NCBI RefSeq assembly: GCF_000025285.1
Contig: NC_013741.1
Span: 992,001 to 1,056,000, forward strand
Direction: 5' to 3'
From: Archaeoglobus profundus DSM 5631
GTDB lineage: Archaea > Halobacteriota > Archaeoglobi > Archaeoglobales > Archaeoglobaceae
Length of the DNA: 64,000 nucleotides
Of this stretch, positions 31,589 to 41,704 are shown piece after piece; within the stretch, counting starts at the first letter, position 1, and each line of letters opens with the position of its first letter. Both the position numbers and the translations under genes were made by a program. The notes under the pieces were generated by a model. The model worked only from the letters and a program-made list of their open reading frames with translations. It did not search any database and was not told the origin of the DNA.

Positions 31589-34500
31589 TGACCTGCAAAG
31601 AGATAAAGAATTTACCATTTGATCTTTATACACGCAATTACATAATTGTAAACGTAATAAATAATTACTACAAAAGTAGTAACGCTAAAATTCGTATACT
31701 CGATGTTGGTGGTAAAAATGGACGGCTTAGGGATTTTCTCAATGAATCAAAATTTGATCTTATAGTTCTCGATGTAGATCCTAAACCAGACACAAAAGAG
31801 TACATCGTAGGAGATGCGAGAGCTCTACCTTTTAAACCAAAATCTTTTGATGTTGTTGTTTCTTCCGAGTTACTCGAACACATACCACCTAATGATAGAA
31901 TAAAAGTCTTAGAGAATATGATTGAAGTTAGTAAAGATTTGGTTATACTTGCCGCTCCGTTTTATTCAAAGGAGGTTGAAGATGCCGAAGTTAGAGCTAA
32001 TGAATTTTTTAAGAGATTCTTTGGTAATGATCATCGATGGCTTAAGGAGCACATTGAGAATGGTTTGCCAAGGGAAAGAGATATTGAAGAATTTGTAAAG
32101 AGTAAGGGTCTAAATTTTACTAAGATCCAAACAAACAATATAAATAATTGGCTACTAATGCAGTTATTTATATTTTCAGCTTATATCTTCGGTATAACTC
32201 CAGAAAGAGTTGCGGAAGTATATAGATACTATAACGAAAACTTCTTGGAACTTGGAGATTTTCTACCGCCAACATATAGGAAGATATATATAATTGGTAA
32301 AAAAGTTCCAAAAGTTGATTTTGGGAAGTCATACTTAAATATAAACAAGTATCAGAGATTATTAGAACTGATATCTAATGCAATAGCACAGACAATTCGA
32401 GATAAAGATGAACATATAAAAAACCTTGAAGCCTTGTTGAATCAGAAAACGGTTGAAGTTGAATCCCTTAAAAATGAGTTGCAAAGATTACTACGAGATT
32501 TAGACAAGAAATCTGCCCTAATACAAGATTTGAATAACGAAATAGAGAAATTAAAAATCGATTTAAAGGATAAAATTCAAGAAAATATAAATTTAAAGAA
32601 CAAATTATTTGAGACTAAGAATGAAATTAAGCGCTTGCAAGAGATAATTAAAAGATTAGAGGAAAAGGTAGCAGACAAGAATAATTTAATAGCAAAACTT
32701 GAGGCTGAAAATGAAGCTTTAAAGAACAGATTAGCAACTGTAGAAAAACATCTACATGAAATTCAGCAAAGTTTAATATTTAAAGCTTTAGCCAAGTATC
32801 AAAGATTTATAGACAAACTTTTACCGTTAGGAACAAGAAGGAGATTTTATTACGATTTAGGAATAATTGGATTGAGAACAATCGCGAATGAAGGCTTTTT
32901 AGTCTTCTTAAACAGAGCTAGCGAATACATCCGTAAGAGATTAGCTTTAAAACATAAAATTGTGAAACCACTTCTTGAGACAAATATGTTACATTCGGGA
33001 ACTCACGAACCGTTGAAGCTTGATAAGGAGCTTGTGATAAAATTTAGGGCTAAAGCTGATAGACTCAACGAAATTAAAATCTTGACGGCAACGTATCAAA
33101 GAAGAAATAAGGATTTAGAGCTTTTAGTTGAAGTGGACGGAAAGCTTGAGAGAAGAGTTATCGTTAAAGGTTGGAAAATTCTCGATAACGACTATACATC
33201 GTTTAAGTTCAAGCCCATAGAAAACTGTGAAGGAAAGCTTGTAACATTGAGACTTAGATCTTTAGGTAAGCCGTCTTCAGCAGTTTGGTTTAACAGACAC
33301 ACAAGCTTTGGCGAAGTTGAGTTGTTTTACGATGGTAAAAAGATAGATGGCAGTATAAACATTCAAGTGTATCACGACATAAAAGTGAGAGACGATTACG
33401 AGCTATGGATTCTAAAGAATGAACCAAAGGAGGAAGATCTAAAAAGAATGGCTGAAGAATGTAAGAAATTCAAGTATAGACCTAAAATCAGCATAATAAT
33501 GCCTACTTGGAATACAGATGAAAGGTGGTTAAGGAAAGCGATCGAATCTGTCTTAAACCAAGTTTACGATAACTGGGAGCTCTGTATTGCAGATGGGGGA
33601 TCGACTAAGCCTCACGTTAGAAAAATTTTGGAGGAATACGCTAAGAAAGACAAGAGAATTAAAGTAAAGTTCTTGCCCAAGAACTTAGGTATTGCGGGAA
33701 ATTCGAACGAAGCTTTGAAATTGGCTACCGGCGAATTCGTGGCGTTTTTAGATCACGACGACGAACTGGCACCGTTTGCTTTGTATGAGGTCGTTAAACT
33801 GCTAAACGAAAAGCCCGACTTGGACTTTATATACTCCGATGAAGATAAAATCGATGAAAAAGGTAGAAGGAGAGATCCGTTCTTCAAACCTGACTACAGT
33901 CCAGATATGTTTTTATCTTGTAATTACCTAATTCACATAACGGTAATAAGAAAATCTCTTGTTGATAAGGTTGGAGGTTTTAGACTCGGATACGACGGTA
34001 GTCAGGATTACGATCTGTTTTTGAGGGTTTTGGAGCATACGGATAAGATTGCCCATATACCAAAGATACTATACCATTGGAGAGCAATTGAAACTTCATG
34101 TGCATCCAGACCAGAAGCTAAAATGTATGCCTATAAAGCGGCTAAAAAGGCTTTAGCAGATGCGATGAAGAGAAGAGGAATTGAAATAGAAGGTGTCTAC
34201 GACGGCTTATGGCTCGGTAGCTACAGGATCAAGTACAAGATAAATGGAAATCCGAAAGTTTCGATAATAATTCCCACCAAAGATAAGGTTGAAGTATTGA
34301 AGAGGTGTGTTGAGTCCATTCTGAATAAGACCACCTATCAGAACTACGAGATCGTTATCGTTGACAACAACAGCCAAGAAGAGAAGACGTTTGAATACTA
34401 CGAAACTATTAAAGATCATCCGAAGATAAGAATCTTGGAATACAATAAGCCGTTCAACTTCTCGGCGATAAACAACTATGCAGTTTCAAAGGTCGATTCT

Positions 34501-35082
34501 GAGTTTATTCTGTTTCTGAACAACGATACCGAAGTCATAACCTCGGAATGGCTTTCCGCTATGCTTGAGCATGCTCAAAGGAAAGAAGTTGGCGCTGTCG
34601 GTGCCAAGTTGTTGTATCCTAACAATACAATTCAGCATGCTGGCGTTATTCTGGGTTTGGGTGTTCATAGAGTTGCTGGACACTCCCATAGACATTATCC
34701 AGCTAATTCTCATGGTTATGTGGGTAGAATAAATGTTGTTCAAAACCTTTCAGCTGTTACCGCAGCGTGCATGCTCACCAAAAAATCCTTATTCGAAGAA
34801 GTGGGCGGTTTTGATGAAGTCAATTTGCCAATAGCGTTCAATGACGTTGATTACTGTTTAAAGCTAAGGGAAAAAGGTTATTTAATCGTTTACACTCCAT
34901 ACGCTGTGCTGTATCACTACGAATCGCTTTCGAGGGGATACGAAGATACGCCAGAAAAGCAGGCGAGATTTCTGAGGGAGGTAAGGTATATGAGAGAAAA
35001 GTGGGGACACATACTGGACAACGATCCATACTACAATCCTAATTTGACGAGGGAGAAGGAAGATTTTTCGATTAGGGTGTAG
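31588..35082 (+). CDS. 1164-residue methyltransferase / coiled-coil / GT2 / GT2 fusion
   Basis: Domains in order: a SAM methyltransferase (about 30-200; RILDVGGKNGRLRDF, FDVVVSSELLEHIPP); a long coiled coil (about 268-393, near 18 heptads); a helical and beta region (about 400-620, RRRFYYDLGIIGL); a first GT2 (about 632-870; ISIIMPTWNTDERWLRKAIE, FLDHDDE near 721); and a second GT2 (about 889-1140; VSIIIPTKDKVEVLKRCVES, FLNNDTE near 975, NDVDYCLKLREKGY). Probably synthesises the polysaccharide chain exported by the adjacent Wzm/Wzt. The methyltransferase plus coiled coil recalls bacterial chain-terminating, length-setting enzymes of WbdD type, here fused to the polymerase; that role is inference. 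Confidence 0.85.
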   Translation: MTCKEIKNLPFDLYTRNYIIVNVINNYYKSSNAKIRILDVGGKNGRLRDFLNESKFDLIVLDVDPKPDTKEYIVGDARALPFKPKSFDVVVSSELLEHIPPNDRIKVLENMIEVSKDLVILAAPFYSKEVEDAEVRANEFFKRFFGNDHRWLKEHIENGLPRERDIEEFVKSKGLNFTKIQTNNINNWLLMQLFIFSAYIFGITPERVAEVYRYYNENFLELGDFLPPTYRKIYIIGKKVPKVDFGKSYLNINKYQRLLELISNAIAQTIRDKDEHIKNLEALLNQKTVEVESLKNELQRLLRDLDKKSALIQDLNNEIEKLKIDLKDKIQENINLKNKLFETKNEIKRLQEIIKRLEEKVADKNNLIAKLEAENEALKNRLATVEKHLHEIQQSLIFKALAKYQRFIDKLLPLGTRRRFYYDLGIIGLRTIANEGFLVFLNRASEYIRKRLALKHKIVKPLLETNMLHSGTHEPLKLDKELVIKFRAKADRLNEIKILTATYQRRNKDLELLVEVDGKLERRVIVKGWKILDNDYTSFKFKPIENCEGKLVTLRLRSLGKPSSAVWFNRHTSFGEVELFYDGKKIDGSINIQVYHDIKVRDDYELWILKNEPKEEDLKRMAEECKKFKYRPKISIIMPTWNTDERWLRKAIESVLNQVYDNWELCIADGGSTKPHVRKILEEYAKKDKRIKVKFLPKNLGIAGNSNEALKLATGEFVAFLDHDDELAPFALYEVVKLLNEKPDLDFIYSDEDKIDEKGRRRDPFFKPDYSPDMFLSCNYLIHITVIRKSLVDKVGGFRLGYDGSQDYDLFLRVLEHTDKIAHIPKILYHWRAIETSCASRPEAKMYAYKAAKKALADAMKRRGIEIEGVYDGLWLGSYRIKYKINGNPKVSIIIPTKDKVEVLKRCVESILNKTTYQNYEIVIVDNNSQEEKTFEYYETIKDHPKIRILEYNKPFNFSAINNYAVSKVDSEFILFLNNDTEVITSEWLSAMLEHAQRKEVGAVGAKLLYPNNTIQHAGVILGLGVHRVAGHSHRHYPANSHGYVGRINVVQNLSAVTAACMLTKKSLFEEVGGFDEVNLPIAFNDVDYCLKLREKGYLIVYTPYAVLYHYESLSRGYEDTPEKQARFLREVRYMREKWGHILDNDPYYNPNLTREKEDFSIRV

Positions 35083-35091
35083 GTGGTATAG

Positions 35092-37647
35092 ATGACATCT
35101 AAGGTAAAGGTAGAGATATTCGAAAAACTAATGAAATATGAAGATATTGTTTTCTTACTAGCGTTTATCGTTCTGGCATATATCTATCTAGGCGCTAATA
35201 TTCTTTCTGGAGAAATCGTAGCTCCTATGGATCTTCTTTTACGGTATCCAGGCTATAGAGAATCAGGCCTATCGTTACCTCTTTATAACCCTGAGAGATC
35301 AGATATATTAGATTGGCTTTTACCTCAGTGGATATTTATCAGGGAGGAAATTTTAAAAGGTAATATCCCACTCTGGAATCCACTTCGAAATTATGGTGTA
35401 CCAGTTTTCTACGCAATCGAACCGAGTTTTGTGATCTTTTTATTATTTGGTGGTGGAATAGGATTTACTCTTGGTTTAATTGCCAAATTAGTGGTTGCTG
35501 GGTTTGGTGTATATAAGTTGTGCCGGGAAGATCTTGGAATTCTTCCCTCGTTCTTTGCAGGTATTACATATATGATGTGCGGCTTTAATGCATCATGGTT
35601 AATGTGGCCTCAAGTTTCAACAAGTGCTTGGATACCTTGGGTATTATGGACAGGGAGAAAGGTTGTCGAAACTCGAAGACTTAGCTGGATTGTTGCATTA
35701 GCACTAACAACTTCCATGTTAATTTTCGGATACTTTCCATTTATAACTGCATTAGGGTTATATTTGTTGGTGTTATACATTGCTTGGATTATTTTTATTA
35801 ATAGGAAAAATATAAGTAGGAATCTATCATTAATTTTACTGAAGGTTTCTTCAGGGATAATCCTGGGTATACTTTTAGCTTCGGTGTTCATTTTTCCATT
35901 CGTAGAATGGATGCATGTGGTGGATACTTCTTGGAGGCATGCGGGTTCAGCTTTAAGCTTGAGGGATATAGATATTTTTTGGAATATAAAATACTATTTT
36001 AAAATTGGTGACCATTTAGTGCCTAGAGTTGAGAAGACGGGATACGTCGGGAAGGTGGTTATAATTTTATCCTTCTTCGTGATTTTATGTCTCTTGAAGA
36101 AGAATAGGCATATTCTGTTTAGGGGTGTATCGCCGATATTTTGGCTTTTAATTTTTGTGATCACTTTAGTAGTAGCGTTTAACATTAAACCTGTTAGTAG
36201 TCTCCTATATGCCATACCACCATTTAACAACAATCCGTCCCATAGAGCAATAGTGTTCGCCGATTTGGGACTGGCAATAGTTAGTGCAGTAGGTATGGAA
36301 CTATTAATAGTATCTGTAAGGGATTTAGCGAAAAATCTTATCAGAGAAAATATAGGCATGGCACTATTGTTAATTGCTATTGCAGTTCTAGTAGTTATAC
36401 ATTACTTTGACTTATCAACTGTCGGAAGATCGCAAAATGCGGTAGTCCCTGCTGAAACTTTCTACCCAATTGCACCGACGATAAAGTACGTCAAAGAATC
36501 CTTAATCCCTGGACAACAAGTCATAGCTACAACTGATGCCTACTTAATATCAGGAACCTTGACAGCCTACGGCGTACCGGAGCCGTTTGCTCATGGGTAC
36601 TTCCGTGCTGAAGAGAAAGAGATACTTTCACACATAGTACGGAAAGCTTGGAGGACGCCTACAGCAACCATATTCACATTTGAAAAAATTGAGATTAATG
36701 ATTCTAAATACATAGATAAACTATTCATAAGGTATATTCTGACATCGCGTCTACCTATCTCACAAACTCAGAACGATAAACCCGCACCACCAATACCACC
36801 AAATATTATTGGGCAGACATTTAAAATTAAAGAGAACTTTACATTGTTTGGATTCTCAATTCTAATGGCAACATATGGAAAGGAAACGGTCAATACTGAT
36901 GTAGTTCTTGAAGTTTACAAGGATAAACACAATATTAGCACGAAAATATTATCGATTTTAATAAACTCTAATGAAATAAAAGACAATAAGTGGATTAATG
37001 TTAGACTCAAACAGCCAATTAAGCTTACGCCTGGTTCGTACCACATACAACTTAGAGCATTAAAGAACAATACGGATCCAGTTACAGTTTGGACGCTTAG
37101 GAAAACTGATGCTTATGAAGATGGTCATCTCACTGTCAACGGGAAGCCACTTGGTGGTGATATTGCTTTTAGAGTCATAGGAATTCCTGATGGAATAGCA
37201 AAGCATTGGGATGTCTATACTCTAACAGGGGATGTATTTATTTTCGAGAACAGAGATTGCCCACCGGGAGCTTACCTCATTGATAACGATGACGAAATAA
37301 TTAGCAATGCCACAATCAAGATCATTCAATATAGTACTAATTATATTAAGTATTGCATAGAAACAAACAAGTCGGGACTACTAGTAGTGCCTATTAGAGT
37401 GTGGCCTGGTTGGCAAGTGGATGTTAACGGTGAGCGAACAACGGTAATCCCCTACCTAGAAATGTTATCGGCCGTACATGTAGATGCTGGCAAATCGATA
37501 GTTGAGTTTCGGTATGACCCTCTCACTTTCAAAGTAGGAGCTATTACATCATTCATTACATTGATAATCCTTTTGGCCTTAGTCATAGTAGATCGAAAGT
37601 TAAGATGTAAACATAATGAGACTCGTTGTAATGATTCCTGCTTTTAA
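35092..37647 (+). CDS. YfhO-like polytopic membrane protein (GT-C-like)
   Basis: 851 residues. About 12 membrane helices cover 20-450, and APMDLLLRYPGYRESG with IPLWNPLRNYGVPVFYAIEP (a large periplasmic loop after helix 1) is the YfhO family hallmark, with an acidic residue in the first loop. The last about 380 residues are a beta-rich extracellular part ending in one helix (TSFITLIILLALVIV). YfhO proteins are thought to add sugars from lipid carriers on the outer face. Lies 9 bases after the fused glycosyltransferase, so likely the last intact gene of the export operon. Confidence 0.8.
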   Translation: MTSKVKVEIFEKLMKYEDIVFLLAFIVLAYIYLGANILSGEIVAPMDLLLRYPGYRESGLSLPLYNPERSDILDWLLPQWIFIREEILKGNIPLWNPLRNYGVPVFYAIEPSFVIFLLFGGGIGFTLGLIAKLVVAGFGVYKLCREDLGILPSFFAGITYMMCGFNASWLMWPQVSTSAWIPWVLWTGRKVVETRRLSWIVALALTTSMLIFGYFPFITALGLYLLVLYIAWIIFINRKNISRNLSLILLKVSSGIILGILLASVFIFPFVEWMHVVDTSWRHAGSALSLRDIDIFWNIKYYFKIGDHLVPRVEKTGYVGKVVIILSFFVILCLLKKNRHILFRGVSPIFWLLIFVITLVVAFNIKPVSSLLYAIPPFNNNPSHRAIVFADLGLAIVSAVGMELLIVSVRDLAKNLIRENIGMALLLIAIAVLVVIHYFDLSTVGRSQNAVVPAETFYPIAPTIKYVKESLIPGQQVIATTDAYLISGTLTAYGVPEPFAHGYFRAEEKEILSHIVRKAWRTPTATIFTFEKIEINDSKYIDKLFIRYILTSRLPISQTQNDKPAPPIPPNIIGQTFKIKENFTLFGFSILMATYGKETVNTDVVLEVYKDKHNISTKILSILINSNEIKDNKWINVRLKQPIKLTPGSYHIQLRALKNNTDPVTVWTLRKTDAYEDGHLTVNGKPLGGDIAFRVIGIPDGIAKHWDVYTLTGDVFIFENRDCPPGAYLIDNDDEIISNATIKIIQYSTNYIKYCIETNKSGLLVVPIRVWPGWQVDVNGERTTVIPYLEMLSAVHVDAGKSIVEFRYDPLTFKVGAITSFITLIILLALVIVDRKLRCKHNETRCNDSCF

Positions 37648-37840
37648 TAGAGAGAAAAGCCATAAGAATATAAAGAATATAATAATAAATATCAAATATC
37701 CAGAAAAATTGACGGAGATCGATAAGGTTGAGACACTTGTTATCTGTGGTAGTTCAACTGAACAGGGCTAGTAAAGTTGTGAAGAAAGCTGAGCAGATTA
37801 CGTAGTTTCGCATAAGAAGAATCTGGCCTAGTTAAAAACT
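37616..37840 (+). pseudogene. Relic of a polyprenyl-phosphate GT2 gene
   Basis: ATG 37616 reads RLVVMIPAFNREKSHKNI and then stops at 37769; later shifted frames give KVVKKAEQIT and SHKKNLA. These match the intact gene at 40696-41664 (KLVVMIPAYNEEESIGKVI ... HKRNLGLARAFKT) in order. Only about the first 75 codons survive. The start overlaps the end of the YfhO-like gene. Confidence 0.7.
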
Positions 37841-39150
37841 TTTAGGTTCGAAAATAGCCCTCCCTTCATGCTTCTACGCACCAAAAGATGAGGACAAAAG
37901 ATAGAATGGTGCAAACAATTATTGAAAGATCTCCTTTTATAGGGATCGCTGGAATGTAAAAATTGAGTATTTTCCAAGTGGAATATCTTATAGAGAAAAA
38001 TAGAAACACTATTTGGTGCTATTTGGTGAACTACACAGAAAAAGAGCATTTTTAGATTCCAAACTCTATCTATGAGAAGAATTAGCGGGGGCAGAAGAAT
38101 GATATGCCACTGGGGGGTGAGTGTAGGAAGTTGCAAAAAACCATGAAATCGTAGCGAAAACAAAGAAAAGGAAAAGATCATCTCTAAAGTTATGGTAGTC
38201 CTTAAGAGAATAGTATATTAATGCCAGATATCCAAACAACCATATAGAAATTGTGAACTGTTGCTTTACTGGAGAAACTATCTGCATTTTAAGCAACCAT
38301 GTAGATTCTGAAGCTATAACATACTTCCCTAAGACTATTTCATTAAAATGGCTCCAGTAGGGAATCCAAGGTGCCAAAAAGACCAAGGTCAAGACTAGAA
38401 TGCTCAATATTGCCATGGAGAAAGCCAGTAGATGTGGTCTTGTTTTTGATGTTAGAAATATGAGGTAAATTGGCACCAACATGGCTGTGTACGGCTTAAA
38501 ACACATCGAGAGTCCCCATAAAAACAAAACTCAAGATCCAAAGCTTTCTATCATTCAAAGAGTGTGCCTTTATTGCTAAAATAATAGAGATTAAAAGAGA
38601 TGTAGCAGGAAATATGTCAATTTGCCCCATAACTTCTAGACTAACAAAAGATGGTGTCCCGAACCAAAGAAGGGTGAGAAATTTGTTTCTCACATTTTTG
38701 TAGGTAAGATAAACTGCAAGAAATAGAAAAATTAAGTGTAAAAACAGACCAAAGGGAAGGAGGGCGGGATACGTTATTCCTTTATATTCGTCCAAATTAA
38801 TGAGTGACAATAAGGATAAAAATTTGAACCAAGCCCCTTGGATTATGTAAAACTATGTAAAACAAGGGAGGATAAGCTACGTAACTTCTTGATTTTTTCT
38901 ATCTCTAAAATATAGTAATATAGTTATAAAAGTCATAATGCCCTTCTGCAAAGCATTTTGCTGTGTAGCTCATAATCCAAAAATCACCATGCTTCGGGAA
39001 AGTTGCAAGGAAAAGATACAACCCACAGAGGGAAATAATTACCAAGACCAATAATTTTTCTTTCGCAGATTTTACAGGACTCTTGACAGAAATTGATTCA
39101 TGAGCGACAACTTTCTCCGAATTAACGTCTTTCATTTCCTCCACCTGCAA
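37830..39150 (-). pseudogene. Fragmented GT-C-like membrane protein gene
   Basis: Four minus-strand fragments in different frames (about 38905-39150, 38496-38810, 38066-38527, 37828-38181) read in order as one polytopic membrane protein. The N-terminal part has one helix (LLVLVIISLCGLYLFL) and SYTAKCFAEGHYDFYNYITI. The middle runs GITYPALLPFGLFLHLIFLF, IDIFPATSLLISIILAI and FKPYTAMLVPIYLIFL. The order resembles DUF2029-type mannosyltransferases. Several frameshifts and a gap near 38811-38904 rule out a product. Confidence 0.7.
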
Positions 39151-39162
39151 CTCTGCAACGAG

Positions 39163-39771
39163 CTACCTACATACTTTACACAACGCCATTAACCACAGAA
39201 TTGACACCTTGAATTTAATGATTTCGAGTTTACAGCTTTCAAGAAATCTTCTGAAGCTCCAGATTGTCCAGTGATTGACATGTCCTGGTGTGTTGCCGAG
39301 ATTTCTTAAATATTTCAGCCTTAAGACGTTTGCTAGTCTGAAAAACGGTTCATTTGGAACGCTGATAAAAATATACTTTCTTGAAACCTTCTTAAGTTCT
39401 TCGACAGCTTTTCTGGGGAAATCTAAGTGCTCCAGAACCTCGATCGCAAACACTATGTCGTAAATCTCTTTGTGTTTGCTCAGCTCGTAAATCGATTTCA
39501 CTGTAAACTTTATCTCTGGATATCTAATCTTCGCTAACTCTATAACGTCTTCCGACACATCAGCCCCCTCTACATTTATTCCCATATCGTGGATGTATTT
39601 TGTCACGTAACCCTCTCCGCATCCGATGTCCAAAGCCTTATCCACTTCGTTCTTTATGGGATCAACAATACTCTCAAAATCGGTGAAGAACTTCCTCATT
39701 AGCAATTTAACAAGCGGATTCTTACTCTCATATTTATTGTAAAGATTGCCGCCGTTACAGGTTTTTCCCAT
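39163..39771 (-). CDS. SAM-dependent methyltransferase
   Basis: 202 residues from ATG 39771; the frame is open to TTG 39822, which would overlap the previous gene by 26 bases. KALDIGCGEGYVTKYIHDMG is motif I, GADVSEDVIELAKI the acidic loop, and VFAIEVLEHLDFPRKAVEEL motif III. The C-terminus has an HVNHWTIWSFRRFLESC block seen in class I methyltransferases of glycan clusters. Probably methylates a sugar or lipid intermediate. Last gene of the ugd-galU operon. Confidence 0.8.
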   Translation of the reverse strand: MGKTCNGGNLYNKYESKNPLVKLLMRKFFTDFESIVDPIKNEVDKALDIGCGEGYVTKYIHDMGINVEGADVSEDVIELAKIRYPEIKFTVKSIYELSKHKEIYDIVFAIEVLEHLDFPRKAVEELKKVSRKYIFISVPNEPFFRLANVLRLKYLRNLGNTPGHVNHWTIWSFRRFLESCKLEIIKFKVSILWLMALCKVCR

Positions 39772-39796
39772 ACATCCATTAAAATTTTCGGTGAAC

Positions 39797-40675
39797 TTAA
39801 AATTTTTCTGATCTCTTCTCAAATAGCGTTAAAACCCATCCAACTATCCCAGGAATCAGTGTGATGATTGAGAATAGGAGGAGCGAAAAAGATACACCAC
39901 TAGTAGCACTCTCGCCTAGTAGAACGAAGCATATACCAGCAACAGACTCCCTTAAACCGAGTCCAGAAATCGTAATCGGAATGTTTCCGAAAAGAATTAT
40001 CAATGGTAGAGTTATTACGGCGTAAACATTTGCATCTAATGCAAGCAGGACGAAATAAGCAATAACGAATGACACTAAGTAATATATGAATGAAACGATT
40101 AGAGCTTTCAAAAGAGGTTTACCTTTCAAGTTTTCCAAGGCATCGATGTATCCCCCGATGCTAGTTCCCAAGAAATTTGAAAAGAATGCAATTGCTTTGC
40201 GATTCATGGCTAAGACTGTCACAAGAGTAAAGGTAGCCGTTACTCCTCCGGCCACCATCAGCAAAATTGAACTATCCAGAAACAAGATAATAACCAGCAG
40301 GCTGAGGAAAACAAGAGTTGCCATATCTGTCAGCTTCTCCACCACCACAGTTGATAAACTCCTGCCGAAGTCGTCATTTATATGATAGATTCTTGCAAGT
40401 TCTCCAACTTTTCCGGGAGTCATCAACCCGTAGAAAACGCCAATGAGCAAAACCTTGTAAAGTCTACCAAAGGGTCTTTCAATGCCTACCGAGTTTAGTA
40501 GGAGCTTCCATTTAAAGGTCCTTGTTGCATAAAGCATAGGGACACACAAAACTGCCATAAATAGGTAAGCTAGGTTTATTTTGCAGACCACATCTACGAG
40601 TTCTCCAAAATCTATTCTCGTAAAGATCGCTATGAAGAATGCAATCGTTAGGATCAGCTTTAACGAAGTTTTCAT
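39797..40675 (-). CDS. Flippase-like membrane protein (UPF0104 / LPG-synthase TM family)
   Basis: 292 residues, about eight hydrophobic helices. ATRTFKWKLLLNSVGIERPF, GVFYGLMTPGKVGELARIYH and FGNIPITISGLGLRESVAGI (P-G-x-G-E and G-G-L-G-x-R-E patterns) are the blocks of PF03706. In archaeal glycosylation loci such proteins accompany dolichol-phosphate sugar synthases and may help transfer the charged lipid across the membrane. It follows the GT2 gene with a 20-base gap, which supports that pairing. Confidence 0.85.
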   Translation of the reverse strand: MKTSLKLILTIAFFIAIFTRIDFGELVDVVCKINLAYLFMAVLCVPMLYATRTFKWKLLLNSVGIERPFGRLYKVLLIGVFYGLMTPGKVGELARIYHINDDFGRSLSTVVVEKLTDMATLVFLSLLVIILFLDSSILLMVAGGVTATFTLVTVLAMNRKAIAFFSNFLGTSIGGYIDALENLKGKPLLKALIVSFIYYLVSFVIAYFVLLALDANVYAVITLPLIILFGNIPITISGLGLRESVAGICFVLLGESATSGVSFSLLLFSIITLIPGIVGWVLTLFEKRSEKF

Positions 40676-40695
40676 GTCCTACCACTTTCCGAAAT

Positions 40696-41664
40696 TTACT
40701 TTTGCCTGCTTTTGCTTCGAGTTTCAGCTTCTTCCATCTCCTTTAATCTGTACAAGACTTCCTCAAGCATGAGTCTTTGCATCTTAAGCATGTCTGCAAC
40801 TAATCCAAAAACTATTGTGATCGATCCAACAACAATTAACATCACTGCAAGCACGGCACTTGGTAGGTACGGAGTTACCATTCCGGTTTGGATATAGTGA
40901 ATAAGTACTCTCAAAGCGAAGATTAGGCCCACGAGTAACAAAATTCCTCCAATTCCTAAAAAGACTGACAGCGGGTGGTAATCTCTGTAAGTCCTCAGTA
41001 TAGTCATTCCAGCTCTTTTTGCGTAACTCCAGATGTTTGGGATTAGCCTTGACTTCCCTTCCCTTTTGCGGAACTTTATCGGTATCCATTCAATCTTTAA
41101 ACCCTTGTTCGCCGCTTGAATTATTGTTTCTTGAACGTAAGTGTAGTCTCCCAGTACATTCATCATCATTGCAGCTTTCCGCGAAAAAGCTCTAAAACCA
41201 CTCTGAGCATCGCGAACGTCAATACCCGCAAGTTTTGCGGTTACCCAAGTTGCGATCTTATTTCCTATCTTCTTTGCTTTTGGCATGTGGTCAAGCTTGT
41301 CAATTTGTCTGTCTCCTATTACTATGTCAGCTTCGCCTTCCAGTATTGGGCTTATGAGTTTCGGAATTTCTTTAGCATTGTACTGCCCGTCCGCATCAAT
41401 GTTTACTATTACGTCTGCTCCAAGCTTAAGAGCGTAATCGAGACCGGTTTTAAACGCTCTTGCTAGTCCAAGGTTTCTCTTGTGAGTAATGACGTGATGA
41501 GCTCCACTCTCTATTGCGACCTTTTCAGTGTTATCGGTAGATCCGTCGTTTATTACAACGACTTCGATGTCTTCTATGCCATCAATTTCTCTCGGTATCT
41601 CTCTAATGACTTTGCCAATTGATTCTTCTTCGTTATAAGCTGGAATCATTACGACAAGTTTCAT
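40696..41664 (-). CDS. Polyprenyl-phosphate glycosyltransferase (DPM1-like GT2)
   Basis: 322 residues. KLVVMIPAYNEEESIGKVIR, VVVINDGSTDNTEKVA and VIVNIDADGQYNAKEI (DxD) form the GT2 domain. SGFRAFSRKAAMMM and a KSRLIPNIWSYAKRAGMTIL stretch follow. Two C-terminal membrane helices (LGIGGILLLVGLIFALRVLI; LPSAVLAVMLIVVGSITIVF) and a charged tail complete it. Makes a lipid-phosphate-linked sugar, plausibly from UDP-glucose or UDP-glucuronate of the same operon. A decayed copy is at 37616. Confidence 0.88.
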   Translation of the reverse strand: MKLVVMIPAYNEEESIGKVIREIPREIDGIEDIEVVVINDGSTDNTEKVAIESGAHHVITHKRNLGLARAFKTGLDYALKLGADVIVNIDADGQYNAKEIPKLISPILEGEADIVIGDRQIDKLDHMPKAKKIGNKIATWVTAKLAGIDVRDAQSGFRAFSRKAAMMMNVLGDYTYVQETIIQAANKGLKIEWIPIKFRKREGKSRLIPNIWSYAKRAGMTILRTYRDYHPLSVFLGIGGILLLVGLIFALRVLIHYIQTGMVTPYLPSAVLAVMLIVVGSITIVFGLVADMLKMQRLMLEEVLYRLKEMEEAETRSKSRQK

Positions 41665-41704
41665 AATTCCGAGTAAATCTCCCTAAATACTCTTAAAAAT
41701 GTTT

